Shown here piece by piece: positions 1-9,550 of a stretch of 24,515 nt of DNA. The position numbers and the translations under genes are program-made. Each line of letters opens with the position of its first letter. The stretch's first letter is position 1. Where the stretch lies: contig JAUCBJ010000083.1 in the NCBI GenBank assembly GCA_032718475.1, forward strand, positions 1 through 24,515. Reading direction: 5' to 3'. The notes under the pieces were generated by a model. The model had not been told where the DNA came from. It saw only the letters and a program-made list of their open reading frames with translations, and ran no database searches. Source of the DNA: Nemertoderma westbladi. Its lineage: Eukaryota > Xenacoelomorpha > Nemertodermatida > Nemertodermatidae.

Positions 1-1205
1 TATCAGTTATCCCACAAAAGAATTTATATGTCTTTTAGTTAATTAACACACCTTTAGCATACGACAATATTTTATGCTAATAAACAAAACATTAGCCGAA
101 GCCAGCCCATGCGCGATCATTTACCCGATGGATCTACACCCGGGAGGCTGAATTCGGATGCTTAGATTTTATTATTGCAGTGTAAGGTTGCAGTGTAAAC
201 CTATTGTATTATTCGATAGATCACTAATATGTAATTTCTGACAGATATTATTAACTTTCGGGAAATATTAACAGTTCCTTTAGGACGTGGCGCTCTATCT
301 ATTTAAACAGAGCTAGGACTTATACTAAACGCAACGATAAGGCTTATGATTAAAGTATAAGTCGCATTCTTTAGGAAATGCTTTGTTACCAGTCACATCA
401 CACTCACAATCATGCACACTATTCTGCCGACCGTCAGTATATTTGATCACACATGAAGAGAACAGCAATTGACTCAGGTAGTGTCTACTAAATAACATTA
501 GATTCAATACACACCACATTGATATAAATCGCAATTGTTATATATAGCCCGCCTCTCTAACCTGTAGTGTATCAAGAAAATTGGGAATTTGGGTGATTTA
601 TCCGTATTCTCCAAAAAGCAATATTTCCATCAACAAATAGATACAATTAATAACTGACGGTAAATAGCAGTACAAACAATATGATTAGTGCAGTTAAATT
701 AAGTGAGGTAACACCGCCGCCGGTAACAGTTATACTTTCTATAATCTAAGCAGTTTACTAGAGTTCTTGCCAAAAAGCCGGTGTTTCTGGCTTAGACAGC
801 AATAACAACAAAGTATCAAGTAAAAACAGTAAGACTGAACACTCTCCTTATGATCGGCTGAAAAGCTACACGTCGACAGGAAATACCGCCCTGATTGGCC
901 CAAGCCAAACAAAGAACCACGCGGCCAATGGCTGTTTCCATGTCAGCAACCAGCTGCTAGATGTCGTAATATGAATCATCACGGCTAAACTGTGAAAGGT
1001 GGTTGATGCATTACAAGTTTTTTGTCTTACCATGTCCGCTAAAACACGTATATAGCAGAATGATTTTTATGTCCGTTAAAACACCTGTAAAGGTACCTTG
1101 CGGGCGAGGGGAATATATATACAGTTAGAAAACCCTTTTTAGAGTATTCCAGCGCCTGGGGGGAACTGGCCAGCATAGGCAAACGTATCAGTTATCCCAC
1201 AAAAG
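1..1205. repeat. Direct 20-bp repeat bounding an otherwise uninformative 1.2-kb stretch
   Basis: TATCAGTTATCCCACAAAAG occurs at 1-20 and again, identical, at 1186-1205. The match may extend left beyond the window. Two near-identical 16-mers (ATGTCCGYTAAAACAC) lie about 40 bp apart near 1030-1085. A pair of CCAAT-type motifs (CTGATTGGCC and GGCCAATGG) lies near 892-930. I recognise no gene here apart from the doubtful small ORF listed separately. The pair could be an insertion target duplication or two copies of a dispersed repeat end. Confidence 0.4.
325..519 (-). CDS. Possible small cysteine-rich secreted peptide (doubtful)
   Basis: From the ATG at 517-519 this frame gives 64 residues. A hydrophobic N-terminus (MWCVLNLMLF...LLFSS) could be a signal sequence. 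It is followed by a polar part with five cysteines, including the close pair CEC and a C-terminal CV. I do not recognise a family. There is no neighbouring gene to support it, and no clear splice sites or polyadenylation signal were found. Small ORFs of this length occur by chance in such DNA, so it may be spurious or one exon of a gene lying outside the window. Confidence 0.18.
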   Translation of the reverse strand: MWCVLNLMLFSRHYLSQLLFSSCVIKYTDGRQNSVHDCECDVTGNKAFPKECDLYFNHKPYRCV

Positions 1206-1424
1206 CTTTTACAAAAGTATTCATGATTAGATTTTGCTTTGAACAGGAGAAACAGTACCTTCTTGTATAGTTCATATGTGTACATGTGTTAATTATTAGC
1301 GTTGGGCTTATTTCTATGTATTTTTGCCTGTATTCTATGTATGTCACGTGAAAACATGCAAGGCCACTAGCGTCCAGTTTAAAAAAATGAAAACAGGATT
1401 CACATTCCGAATTATCTACTGATT

Positions 1425-1447
1425 CCCCCCCCCCCCCCCCCCCCCCC
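1425..1447. repeat. Poly-C run (23 C)
   Basis: An uninterrupted run of 23 C. Similar C or G runs are at 1828-1851, 9117-9131, 9342-9359, 22049-22072 and 22393-22407. Such runs can form G-quadruplexes on the G-rich strand and are prone to length error in assembly. Confidence 0.95.
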
Positions 1448-1617
1448 ATGCACACTCACCATATAGGCCCAAGTATGATTCACACATGACCTTACATAGC
1501 CATCACACCTCTCCTGAGCCACGGTAAATAATATTAAATCCAGCGAACTTCTAATTAACTCCAGCGAAATTAATAATCAATATATTAATTATATTCAACG
1601 CAGATACACAGAAAAAA

Positions 1618-2376
1618 CACAATAATTATTTATTACATGGGAAAAATAGTTAAAATGTTTCACTATTAATTCTCGAGGCATTATATTTACCGTGTGCGAG
1701 CGAGATTAATAAAGGGTCAAGAAAATATTGAAAATAAAAATGTTCTATGTTTACCTTACAAAATGAAAAATAAACGTGCGAAATTATTACAACAGTAGTG
1801 CCTTATTCGAACGGAACGGAACTGTCCGGGGGGGGGGGGGGGGGGGGGGGGTTGGGGAGGGAATGTCCGGAAATCGAAGCCTTTTTCTATCTGCCAACAT
1901 CCTGGGCTTTACTTACACTCACCCTCTATTCACTGGCTGTGATTGACAAGCCAACTTGCCTCAGAAGTTCCTTTCATGAATGCCGCAATTTATATTTGGC
2001 CATTTTGGCCGCCAAAATGACCAAGTTAATGTTTATTGGGATTGGGACTGTAAATCAATTAAACATAGAAAATCAATAGAGAATCACAGTTATATTATGT
2101 GTAAAATCTTCGCTAACATTAATGGATGTAATGTGTTAATGAATGAATGTATTAAAAATTGGATAGTTTACAAGATATAGCAATTAATGTGTAACAGGCC
2201 AGTGAAAAAATTTTTCAAAAAAATAATGAAATATATTTTCAAATAATAAATATATATTACTTGGGAAAAATGTAGAACTTTTTCACTATTCACGAGGTAT
2301 TTTATTTACCGAGCGCCATGCCAGCGAGGTTAATAAATGGTCGAGAGAATATTCAAGTAAAGTTCCATGTTGTTCC
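1618..2376 (+). repeat. Diverged ~135-bp direct repeats flanking the poly-G repeat
   Basis: About 1618-1757 and 2240-2376 are related in the same orientation. Shared blocks include TTGGGAAAAAT or ATGGGAAAAAT, TTTCACTATT, CGAGG.ATT, ATTTACCG, GCGAG.TTAATAAA, GAATATT or AAATATT, and TTC.ATGTT. By eye the two differ at roughly a quarter of positions, with small indels. They bracket the poly-G dispersed repeat at 1788-2049. They could be an old tandem duplication interrupted by an insertion, or degenerate terminal direct repeats of a small non-coding element. Confidence 0.55.
1788..2049 (+). repeat. Dispersed poly-G repeat, copy 1
   Basis: This ~260-bp unit begins near AACAGTAGTG. It then contains TCGAACGGAACGGAACTGTC, a run of 24 G, a segment around GGAAATCGAAGCC, and the block CAAGCCAACTTGCCTCAGAA. 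It ends with an inverted pair (TGGCCATTTTGGC then GCCAAAATGACCA) and TTATTGGGATTGGGACTGTA. The same sequence occurs inverted at 21848-22112, and the similarity stops at the same point on both sides. Both copies translate to longish frames, but the frame differs between the copies in the middle, so I treat it as non-coding. Confidence 0.85.
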
Positions 2377-2385
2377 CACGCAATA

Positions 2386-2875
2386 CTAGAAAGCCAGCAA
2401 GCTGGCTTTAAACGAACCTGCCCCTCAAACCAGTACCGCAGGCAGTACCCTGAGTGAGCAAAAATGGAAACACGAAAATTGCCATCAACTCAACGATAGA
2501 AACACCAGCTGCTGGTACTCATGTGGGCCTAGTAAGCTACTACTATTTATTGAATGGATAGCCCAAACTGCAGAGAAGTATATTACTTGCCAAATTTATT
2601 CTACTCACTCTAACCCAGACAGTAATCAAACATCAACTGTAAGTTTGATAATGTATTACCCCACCAGATGAATAGCTCTTCCCAGTGAATCCTATGACAA
2701 TAATCTATAAGGTTACTCACTGCTATGTTAGATGGGAGGCCAGGTAATTGAATTGTAAGCACTGGGCCGTTTAAATGGTTTATAGGTTGATGATAATGAA
2801 TGATGAGGGACCCAACTAACACTACGTTTGTCTATATGGACGGTCTCCTTATAGCCAGCTGGCTGGCTTTTCTAG
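2386..2875. mobile_element. MITE-like element with ~22-bp terminal inverted repeats
   Basis: The left end reads CTAGAAAGCCAGCAAGCTGG (2386-2405). The right end, on the opposite strand, reads CTAGAAAAGCCAGCCAGCTG (2875 downward). These are inverted termini with one indel and one substitution. The ~490-bp interior has no recognisable coding sequence. The duplicated target is unclear: the palindrome CTAG at both ends could itself be a 4-bp target duplication. Each end also contains a small self-complementary segment (AGCCAGC..GCTGGCT), so the ends can fold alone. Confidence 0.55.
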
Positions 2876-4641
2876 TTGAATCATATTATTCTGCAACCAA
2901 ATAATTTACTCTTTTAGACGAATTTGTGCGTTTTTTTTGCCGGACTAACAAATTTTGGCGACGTTCTGTGCGAGATTGGCGATATTTGAAAAGATTCTGA
3001 GGCTCAAATATGTTTCTCAAATGACTGAATAGCCCAAATAAAAACGTTGGTGCATAGTCGACGAGTTGAAATCGGTGAAATACGACTTTAAATTTTCAAA
3101 ACCGCTATTTTTCAGTGACCCCGTGATCGAAACGCCACAAAAAATATACAGTCTTGTGCGCAACCAAAATTTATGTAGAGTTTGTATGTAGAGTTATTAA
3201 AATTTTTGCGTACCTGATTGTGAGTTTTTGAGATATTGGATGGTTATACATACACACACACACCCCCACACACACACAACCACATAGTGTTTTTGAACGG
3301 CTCAACTCTTGACAAGAACTACCCTGGTCTATTGATAGGCAGGTTCGTTATAATATATATTTAATTGTATTCTTAAAAATTGGTACTTTTTTGTTGTCTA
3401 ATTCTTTAAAATCAAACAGGCTGACTTGTCAGGACTTTCCAGAGTTCGCTATATTATGTAGGTCTGTCTGTCTGTTTGTCAATGAAATCTTTTGTATTAT
3501 TATGTTTAAATTATTATATTTGTTGAATAATTAATGAAATAAATAATTAATACATGTTTTCTAGAACGTTACGTATTTATTAGAACGTTGTGGCTTTCTT
3601 TAATAAAACATAGAGCGATATAGTGTTACAGAATAAATTGAACTGCGGGTATTTTACTATATTGCTTCCATAGTTACTGCGATTCTAATTATTGTACTCT
3701 TCAACTCCCGATGCTGCCTAACTCAATGTTAATTAATTTAGTGTTCTAGAATATTTATTACGTAACTAGAGAGCCGCTTAACAACATAAACCAATATTGG
3801 ATATTGAGTTCCGTTTTGGAGTTCGCCTTGCGGACACTAAAGTTGCAAGTGCGACTTTACTCTCTATTCTACTTAGATGATCTTTCAACGCATGTAATAA
3901 AATTGGGAAATTCTCAGAAATATTTATTTCTCATATTTTACTTGTCTTAATATATATCGGGGAGAAGAAAAATCCATGAAATCCTTTTGGTTACTTTTTT
4001 AGCTTTTAGCTAGGAAACAGTACCTCTCTCTCTCCTGATTATAGGGTATATTCGAGCGAAAAAGTAGCATTTTAAGAATTTGTTGATGTATAAATTTATG
4101 GTCATGTGGATGGGGCGAGCCATGTTATATGGCAAGACCATATCACTTTTGGAGAAAAATTATTTCCTGTTAATTAATAATGCATTAATACATCAACTCT
4201 AATTGATCATATTATAATATAAAAACAATATTACACTATATAATAAAAGGAAATACGAAAACCATAAACGCAACATTTAATACAATGCAAAAGAACTGAT
4301 AGTTTTCCACAGCTGGGACAGTAAAGAAATAATACTCTTCTATTCTAACACCCCCCATAATTTATTAACGACAGACACCCTTATAGTTATAGGAAGTCAG
4401 ACACGATAATTTAACATTTCAACAGTTCATTTATTATTAGTTTTTATAGTTAAAAAATAATAATAAAGGGCTTGATTAAGCTAAACTTGATTAAGTACTT
4501 TCTTTGATATTGCAATCAATGTTAGGGTGAAATGTGAACATATTAACAATATGTCTATCATTTTTATATTAAGTATATCATTTTTAAATTATAAGGCATA
4601 AGCCTAGATATAAAGATATATTCGTACTTTTTCATAATATA
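2876..4641. other. AT-rich stretch without a recognisable gene
   Basis: No convincing open frame. It holds an interrupted (CA)n microsatellite with C runs at about 3246-3290 and a short TGTC repeat near 3463-3480. The stretch 2930-3200 has the style of a dispersed repeat, but no second copy lies in the window. Confidence 0.6.
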
Positions 4642-4647
4642 TTTATT
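4642..4647 (-). terminator. Candidate polyadenylation signal AATAAA for the C6orf136-like gene
   Basis: TTTATT on the plus strand reads AATAAA on the minus strand, about 150 nt after the TAA stop at 4797-4799. The surrounding DNA is very AT-rich, so a chance match is possible. Confidence 0.3.
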
Positions 4648-4796
4648 AAATTATTATATAGTTATGTAAACGATTATGATTTAATTAAATTGTATTTAAT
4701 GGGTGAACCTTTTTTCACTGATATCTAGAACAACACTAAATATATACAAAATAATTACAAAATCAAATACTAAAATCAGGAAATTACTCCTACTTT

Positions 4797-6020
4797 TTAC
4801 CTATAACCATGGTTACATGGTGATAACGCTTTATCTATTCGCGACGGCTGCACCATCTCTTTGAGTTTACTCAAGAAATGCGAGTCGTCCGGGGTAATAT
4901 TACCGAGACTGTGTTTGTGAATGAGTCCGTCCCCGGCCACAGTGAATACGGAGAACGCATCGAAGGAGTACAAGTAGGGGAACAACCGGAAGCGATTTAT
5001 ACGAACTCGCCAACGTACTGATACCTCGCCTCGCTCGGGATCCGGACTCATTGAGAGTACCTGGATAGTGGAGCCGCGGCCGTGAACAACGATGTAGAAC
5101 CACTTGAAACAGCCGAGGAGAAACTTATACGGGAGAATTCCCTGGCAGGAGAATCTGAAAGGTTTAACCGTCTCGAAAAATATGTTTTTATGGATGAGTT
5201 TCGTGCCGAGAGGAAGTTGGAAAAAAAGCGGCATAAGGGAGTAAAGGTTGTCGCAGACGAGAGCCAACTGCTCGGGGGATGCTCGTCGTAGTTCCGGAGG
5301 GAGTTGGGACCCGTCGGATTTACTGCGAGTCGCGATGGGCGGGTGAATTACCGGAGGCGGAGTGAAGTAGTCCGCGGATAGTGAGGGTCCTTTAGTTGGC
5401 GAAGTCACGTTGTCCCAAACACAGGAACCTTTTGGATCCCGGACCAAATGTAGATTAGTAGGCCTACTACCGGTATTATTATATGTAAGCGAGCTGCATA
5501 ACGCTACCTGTGATACTAATAAACCGGGACTGGGTTGTCTTTCCCAGGTAACAACAGTGTCAACAGTAGCATTGATACTGACCAGTGGAACGTTGTCTAA
5601 ATGATACTTCTCCAATTTATTATTTCGTACCGGTACCGGTACCAAAGGGCCGCCTGCTTTCTTTATTTTCCGATCAAATTGCTGTAAGTGATAAAGTTTA
5701 TTTAACCGACTATCGTTACAGTTACCGGGAAGGAAACATTCGAGAGGGATTCTTGGCTGACCTAATCGCGATATCATCTGCACGTTGCACGTATTAGTGG
5801 ACCCATAAAAACGCTGTTGTTGCAAATTGAAATCGAATTGTGATTGGATGAAAGGGCCGTGTTTGTTGTGTTTTGAATACCATAAATTATGTGATGTAGG
5901 CCTATTGGTAGTTGGTCTTAATAGTAAATCGTGTGCACATTTTGGAAAGGTTAACAAATCCGAATTCCCTCGCATCCACGTTATTAGAGTTACCGGTGTA
6001 GAGAACTTTACTGCATACAT
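4797..6020 (-). CDS. C6orf136-like protein with C-terminal DUF2358 domain, single exon
   Basis: An open frame of 407 residues from the ATG at 6018-6020 to TAA. I chose this ATG because a possible further extension lacks an ATG, the frame is closed by a TAG at 6081-6083, and a splice-acceptor-like TTTGTAG precedes it. The C-terminal ~130 residues (about 248-378) match my memory of the C6orf136/DUF2358 family in order: LYSLMPLFFQLPLG, the IFFE strand, VLSMSPDPERGEVSVRWRV, FDAFSVFTVAGDGLIHKH and NITPD. DUF2358 is an uncharacterised, NTF2-like alpha+beta fold. The human protein is thought to be mitochondrial. The N-terminus here (MYAVKFSTPVTLITWMRG) is basic and nearly free of acidic residues, consistent with a targeting peptide. 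The middle (about 100-245) is low in recognisable features and contains a VPVPV insert coded by a GGTACC/ACCGGT palindrome run at 5627-5643. Molecular function is unknown. Lack of introns could mean a retrocopy, but the frame is intact. Confidence 0.75.
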   Translation of the reverse strand: MYAVKFSTPVTLITWMRGNSDLLTFPKCAHDLLLRPTTNRPTSHNLWYSKHNKHGPFIQSQFDFNLQQQRFYGSTNTCNVQMISRLGQPRIPLECFLPGNCNDSRLNKLYHLQQFDRKIKKAGGPLVPVPVRNNKLEKYHLDNVPLVSINATVDTVVTWERQPSPGLLVSQVALCSSLTYNNTGSRPTNLHLVRDPKGSCVWDNVTSPTKGPSLSADYFTPPPVIHPPIATRSKSDGSQLPPELRRASPEQLALVCDNLYSLMPLFFQLPLGTKLIHKNIFFETVKPFRFSCQGILPYKFLLGCFKWFYIVVHGRGSTIQVLSMSPDPERGEVSVRWRVRINRFRLFPYLYSFDAFSVFTVAGDGLIHKHSLGNITPDDSHFLSKLKEMVQPSRIDKALSPCNHGYR

Positions 6021-6030
6021 CGCGTTTGAT

Positions 6031-6425
6031 CTACAAATCAATTTAAGCAGTTTAATGCAGAAATATAACAACAAACAAGCCTAGTACTATAGTACAGTAG
6101 TAGGCCTAGCAGAGTAGGCCTACAGTACTGCAGTAGTACTGCTGTACTGCACCGGAAGTTCAGTAGTTGTAGGCTAGTCAGCTAGTACTGTAGTAGTAAG
6201 TACTGTACAGCTCTGTAGTTGTAGTAGTTTACATCAGTCATCACCCCTGCAGTTATGCATAGGCACTCCTCAGACAGTCAGACTGCCAGGACCTACCCTG
6301 ATTTTTATTAAGAAGCTCTTACCTTCTTCCAGTCTTTCCTGTCTCAATTTATCAGCAGAATTTTGTTGTTGGACATGAAAAAAAGAAAAGAAACAACTGG
6401 CATTTAGCTCCCTGATTGGCTAGAG
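6031..6425 (-). promoter_or_regulatory. Putative promoter, 5'UTR exon and 5'UTR intron of the C6orf136-like gene
   Basis: Read on the minus strand, a CCAAT box (GCCAATCAGG, about 6411-6420) is followed by a pyrimidine-rich stretch and a strong donor-like site, GAAG|GTAAGAG (GT begins at 6322). An acceptor-like TTTGTAG ends at 6031, eleven bases before the ATG. This would remove a 292-bp intron (6031-6322). That intron is packed with AGTACT, CAGTACTG, CTGCAG and TAGGCCTA palindromes (6081-6240). Splicing and the start site are inference from motif matches only. Confidence 0.35.
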
Positions 6426-7092
6426 CTACAATATCATCTTTAGGCCTTCCCAAGCAGCCTTTAATCAGCCTTGATAGGCAGACTGTTGGTAGAAGTTCAT
6501 TCATTCCCTATCCATCCACTCAAACTCCATGAAGGTGGAGGTGCGTGTGTGTTTAGGTATGCGGTCAATGACATCAATATTATTACTAACTTAAAAGGAA
6601 TACTAAGATTCACTACAACCTGAGAGGTGTGTGTTTATCAGTTTATTAACTGATGAATGAAATAAATTATTGTTTTACGAAAGTGATTATTTGTGTAAGC
6701 TTACTTATTTGCTGTATTATTATTTAATCTAAATGTACATAATAGTTTTAATAAATTATTTTACAAAAATGTTTCCAATTCTTAGTTTGGCCTGCTGCTT
6801 ACGGGATCGTGTTAATTAGGCCAAATGAAAATTTCATGTCCGTTTGTCTGTCTGTCCGTCCACCGGTCCGCCCGTAATAAATAATTCATTCGTAAATAAC
6901 TTTTGATGATTTTAACCATTTTCAACCAAATTTTGTATAGGTATACTAGAGAAAATGTTCCAATATTTTGAGACGGAGTAAAACCCCTGTTAAAAATAGG
7001 GCAATTTTTTTGTTAAAAACGGGGAAATTGGGAATTGTGGCAGGTTATACGAATATAAACCTCATCAACATAAACGAATTATACAAACGTGC
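6426..7092. other. Gene-free stretch between the C6orf136-like gene and the composite element
   Basis: No gene seen. At about 6842-6872 a TGTC/CGTC simple repeat (TTTGTCTGTCTGTCCGTCC) sits in a block with the style of a dispersed repeat (TTTTGATGATTTTAACCATT ... AAATTTTGTATAGG). Confidence 0.5.
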
Positions 7093-7100
7093 ATAGAAGT
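7093..7100. repeat. Left target-site duplication of the composite element
   Basis: ATAGAAGT lies directly outside the left terminus ACGGTGGCTG. Its partner ATAGAAGC (13248-13255) lies directly outside the right terminus CAGCCACCGT. Seven of eight bases agree, the last differing. An 8-bp duplication is known for several superfamilies (hAT, P, KDZ), so it does not by itself name the family. Confidence 0.6.
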
Positions 7101-7231
7101 ACGGTGGCTGATTTAGGCCACATTTAATTTAATTTTTTTTCGAAGAGGATTAAGAAAAAAAATAAACTAAATTATATTATTTAGGGGATTAAGAAAACAG
7201 AAACAAATTAAACTAAATTATGCGAATATTG
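7101..7231 (+). repeat. Left terminal inverted repeat, unique outer part
   Basis: It is matched over ~130 bp by the reverse complement of 13111-13247, by eye with only a few substitutions and short A/T-run length changes. Shared landmarks are GATTTAGGCCACATTTAATT, GAGGATTAAGAAAAAAA, ATTATTTAGGGGATTAAGAA and GAATATTGATT. Confidence 0.9.
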
Positions 7232-8384
7232 ATTTCTGATTGGTTGAAAAAATAAATAAACTAAATTAAGTTATTTCTGATTGGTTTAAAAAATAAATAA
7301 ACTACATTAACTGTATTTCTGATTGGTTGAAAAAATAAATAAACTAAATTAAGTATATTTCTGATTGGTTGAAAAAATAAATAAACTAAATTAAGTTATT
7401 TCTGATTGGTTAAAAAAATAAATAAACTAAATTAACTGTATTTCTGATTGGTTGAAAAAATAAATAAACTAAATTAAGTTATTTCTGATTGGTTGAAAAA
7501 ATAAATAAACTAAATTAAGTTATTTCTGATTGGTTAAAAAAATAAATAAACTAAATTAACTGTATTTCTGATTGGTTGAAAAAATAAATAAACTAAATTA
7601 AGTTATTTCTGATTGGTTGAAAAGATAAATAAACTAAATTAAGTTATTTCTGATTGGTTGAAAAAATAAATAAACTAAATTAAGTTATTTCTGATTGGTT
7701 AAAAAAATAAATAAACTAAATTAACTGTATTTCTGATTGGTTGAAAAAATAAATAAACTAAATTAAGTTATTTCTGATTGGTTGAAAAAATAAATAAACT
7801 AAATTAAGTTATTTCTGATTGGTTAAAAAATAAATAAACTAAATTAACTGTATTTCTGATTGGTTGAAAAAATAAATAAACTAAATTAAGTTATTTCTGA
7901 TTGGTTGAAAAGATAAATAAACTAAATTAAGTTATTTCTGATTGGTTGAAAAAATAAATAAACTAAATTAAGGGAGGTTTCTGATTGGTTGAAAAAATAA
8001 ATAAACTAAATTAAGTATATTTCTGATTGGTTGAAAAAATAAATAAACTAAATTAAGTTATTTCTGATTGGTTGAAAAAATAAATAAATTAAATTAAGTT
8101 ATTTCTGATTGGTTGAAAAAATAAATAAACAAAATTAAGTTATTTCTGATTGGTTAAAAAAATAAATAAACTAAATTAACTGTATTTCTGATTGGTTGAA
8201 AAAATAAATAAACTAAATTAAGTTATTTCTGATTAGTTGAAAAGATAAATAAACTAAATTAAGTTATTTCTGATTGGTTGAAAAAATAAATAAACTAAAT
8301 TAAGGGAGGTTTCTGATTGGTTGAAAAAATAAATAAACTAAATTAAGTATATTTCTGATTGGTTGAAAAAATAAATAAACTAAA
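7232..8384 (+). repeat. Left tandem array, about 28 units of a 41/42-bp CCAAT repeat
   Basis: Each unit reads TTTCTGATTGGTTGAAAAAA then TAAATAAACTAAATTAA, closed by a short linker. Linkers are GTTA (commonest), CTGTA, GTATA or GGGAGGT. Units with GGTTAAAAAAA nearly always end in CTGTA, and GAAAAGAT variants recur in fixed positions, which shows higher-order structure. The reverse complement of the core is CAACCAATCAG, which fits the NF-Y (CCAAT box) consensus RRCCAATCAG. AAATAAAC resembles forkhead-type sites. The array ends abruptly at 8384, where the transposase remnant begins. Confidence 0.95.
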
Positions 8385-8952
8385 CGACTTTTACGTCTAT
8401 ATGAACTAAATATTTCTGATCCACAAGTTTTTATATATGGAAAAAGCACGCGCAATCAGCGCATTGAATCATGGTGGTCTAAGTTCCCAATGCTCGGCAT
8501 GCAAACTTGGTTGTCTCACTTTGGATCGCTGGAAATTTATGGCATTATAGACACATCTAATAATCTACATAATTGAGATAGTGCGTTACGTTTATTTAGA
8601 CTTACTTCAAAGAACACTTGACTCTATTAGAATTCAATGGAATAGCCACCGACTTCGTAAAAGTGGACTTATTTCACCTGGGGGTAAACCTGACATATTG
8701 TTTGTCGATAATCCAAACTATTTGCATCCAGTTAGTATAGAGGATATCAATCTGATTGACAGATTTAACTCGGTAATGACAATTAACATGCGAACATGCC
8801 GAAGGTCTGTATCAAACATCTGTGACTATTACTTATCAAGAAACCCACATATTATATCTCCTCAGCAAAGTAGTACGTTATGGCAATGTGCCGATGTATT
8901 GGTATATCTAATAGATTCAATCGAACAAGCATTGGTTAATGTAGTAGTGTGA
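8385..8952 (+). pseudogene. C-terminal remnant of an integrase-like (rve-type DDE) transposase
   Basis: One frame from 8379 to 8573 contains GKSTRNQRIESWWSKF. In integrase-like transposases of this type the NQRIE block carries the third acidic catalytic residue (E) and is followed by tryptophans. That frame stops at TGA (8574-8576). The similarity continues one frame over, from GAG at 8575, with VRYVYLDLLQRTLD, IQWNSHRLRKSG and GGKPDILFV. These match the usual downstream part of the family (helix, then W-N-x-H-x-I/L-R, then G-x-P-D). One inserted base near 8574 would explain the shift. The frame ends with TGA at 8950-8952. The catalytic core upstream of the E block (both aspartates) is absent and replaced by the tandem array. 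Family assignment is from memory of motif order. The superfamily (IS3EU-like, Ginger-like or other) is not settled. Confidence 0.65.
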
Positions 8953-9550
8953 ATTCAACATTATGTGTACTATATTATATCAATATATATGTTATATAAT
9001 AATATGTATTGTTAAAATTTATATTTTTTACCCCTCAGTCAATGGTAGCGGTAAATAAGATTTGCATTATTTACTTAGGTAAATGAGGATTATTACTCTT
9101 CAATCAACCAACTGTACCCCCCCCCCCCCCCATCCACAACAGGCTGGTACAGTTCATGTCGTTGTTTTCAGTCGAGAAGGGTGCAGGTTATATAGTGACG
9201 GACCGATTGTAACCAAAACAACAAACGAGACTCGATAGCACATGTTACATATTAATTTTATACTAGTAATCAGCTGTAACTAAGGATCTATCTAAGTCGC
9301 AGGACATTATGTGTGTATTACGTGTGAACTGAAAAGCAAATCCCCCCCCCCCCCCCCCCTCTCTTACCAAACCTCCGGCTCCGGAGGGGGGACTTCAGCA
9401 ACTGAAAAAGGTTGTAAACAAACTTGAACGCAACTAATTATTGAAAATAAGAAGAAAGATTATTTGTATCTAAAAAATAACACAATTAATATACAATAAA
9501 AAATAACACAATTAATATACAATAACACTTTCTTTACATCATTGTATTGA
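8953..9550. other. Spacer between the two convergent genes, with two poly-C runs
   Basis: No gene seen. It contains poly-C runs at 9117-9131 (15 C) and 9342-9359 (18 C). A short GC-rich hairpin CCTCCGG-CT-CCGGAGG lies at 9372-9387 and is followed by four more G. The segment 9465-9525 contains a direct repeat of AAAAAATAACACAATTAATA. This is where both transcripts should end, but I see no clear AATAAA in either direction. Confidence 0.6.

Noticed and set aside
1798-2079. Frame with a poly-glycine stretch, similar to the one at 21767-22102 (minus)
   Set aside because: Both frames cover the same dispersed repeat. A 4-base indel and poly-G length change put the middle in different frames, so no protein is conserved.
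2413-3351. 12-bp inverted pair AACGAACCTGCC / GGCAGGTTCGTT
   Set aside because: A 12-mer inverted match is expected by chance several times in a window of this size, and flanks do not match.
6074-6083. Earlier start for the C6orf136-like protein
   Set aside because: The 18 codons before the ATG at 6018-6020 contain no ATG (the frame would have to begin at TTG), and a splice-acceptor-like site lies between.
7232-8384. Regular repeats with constant spacing, resembling a CRISPR array
   Set aside because: The units are directly adjacent with 4-7-base linkers and no unique spacers, lie in animal DNA, and are mirrored at the other end of a transposon.
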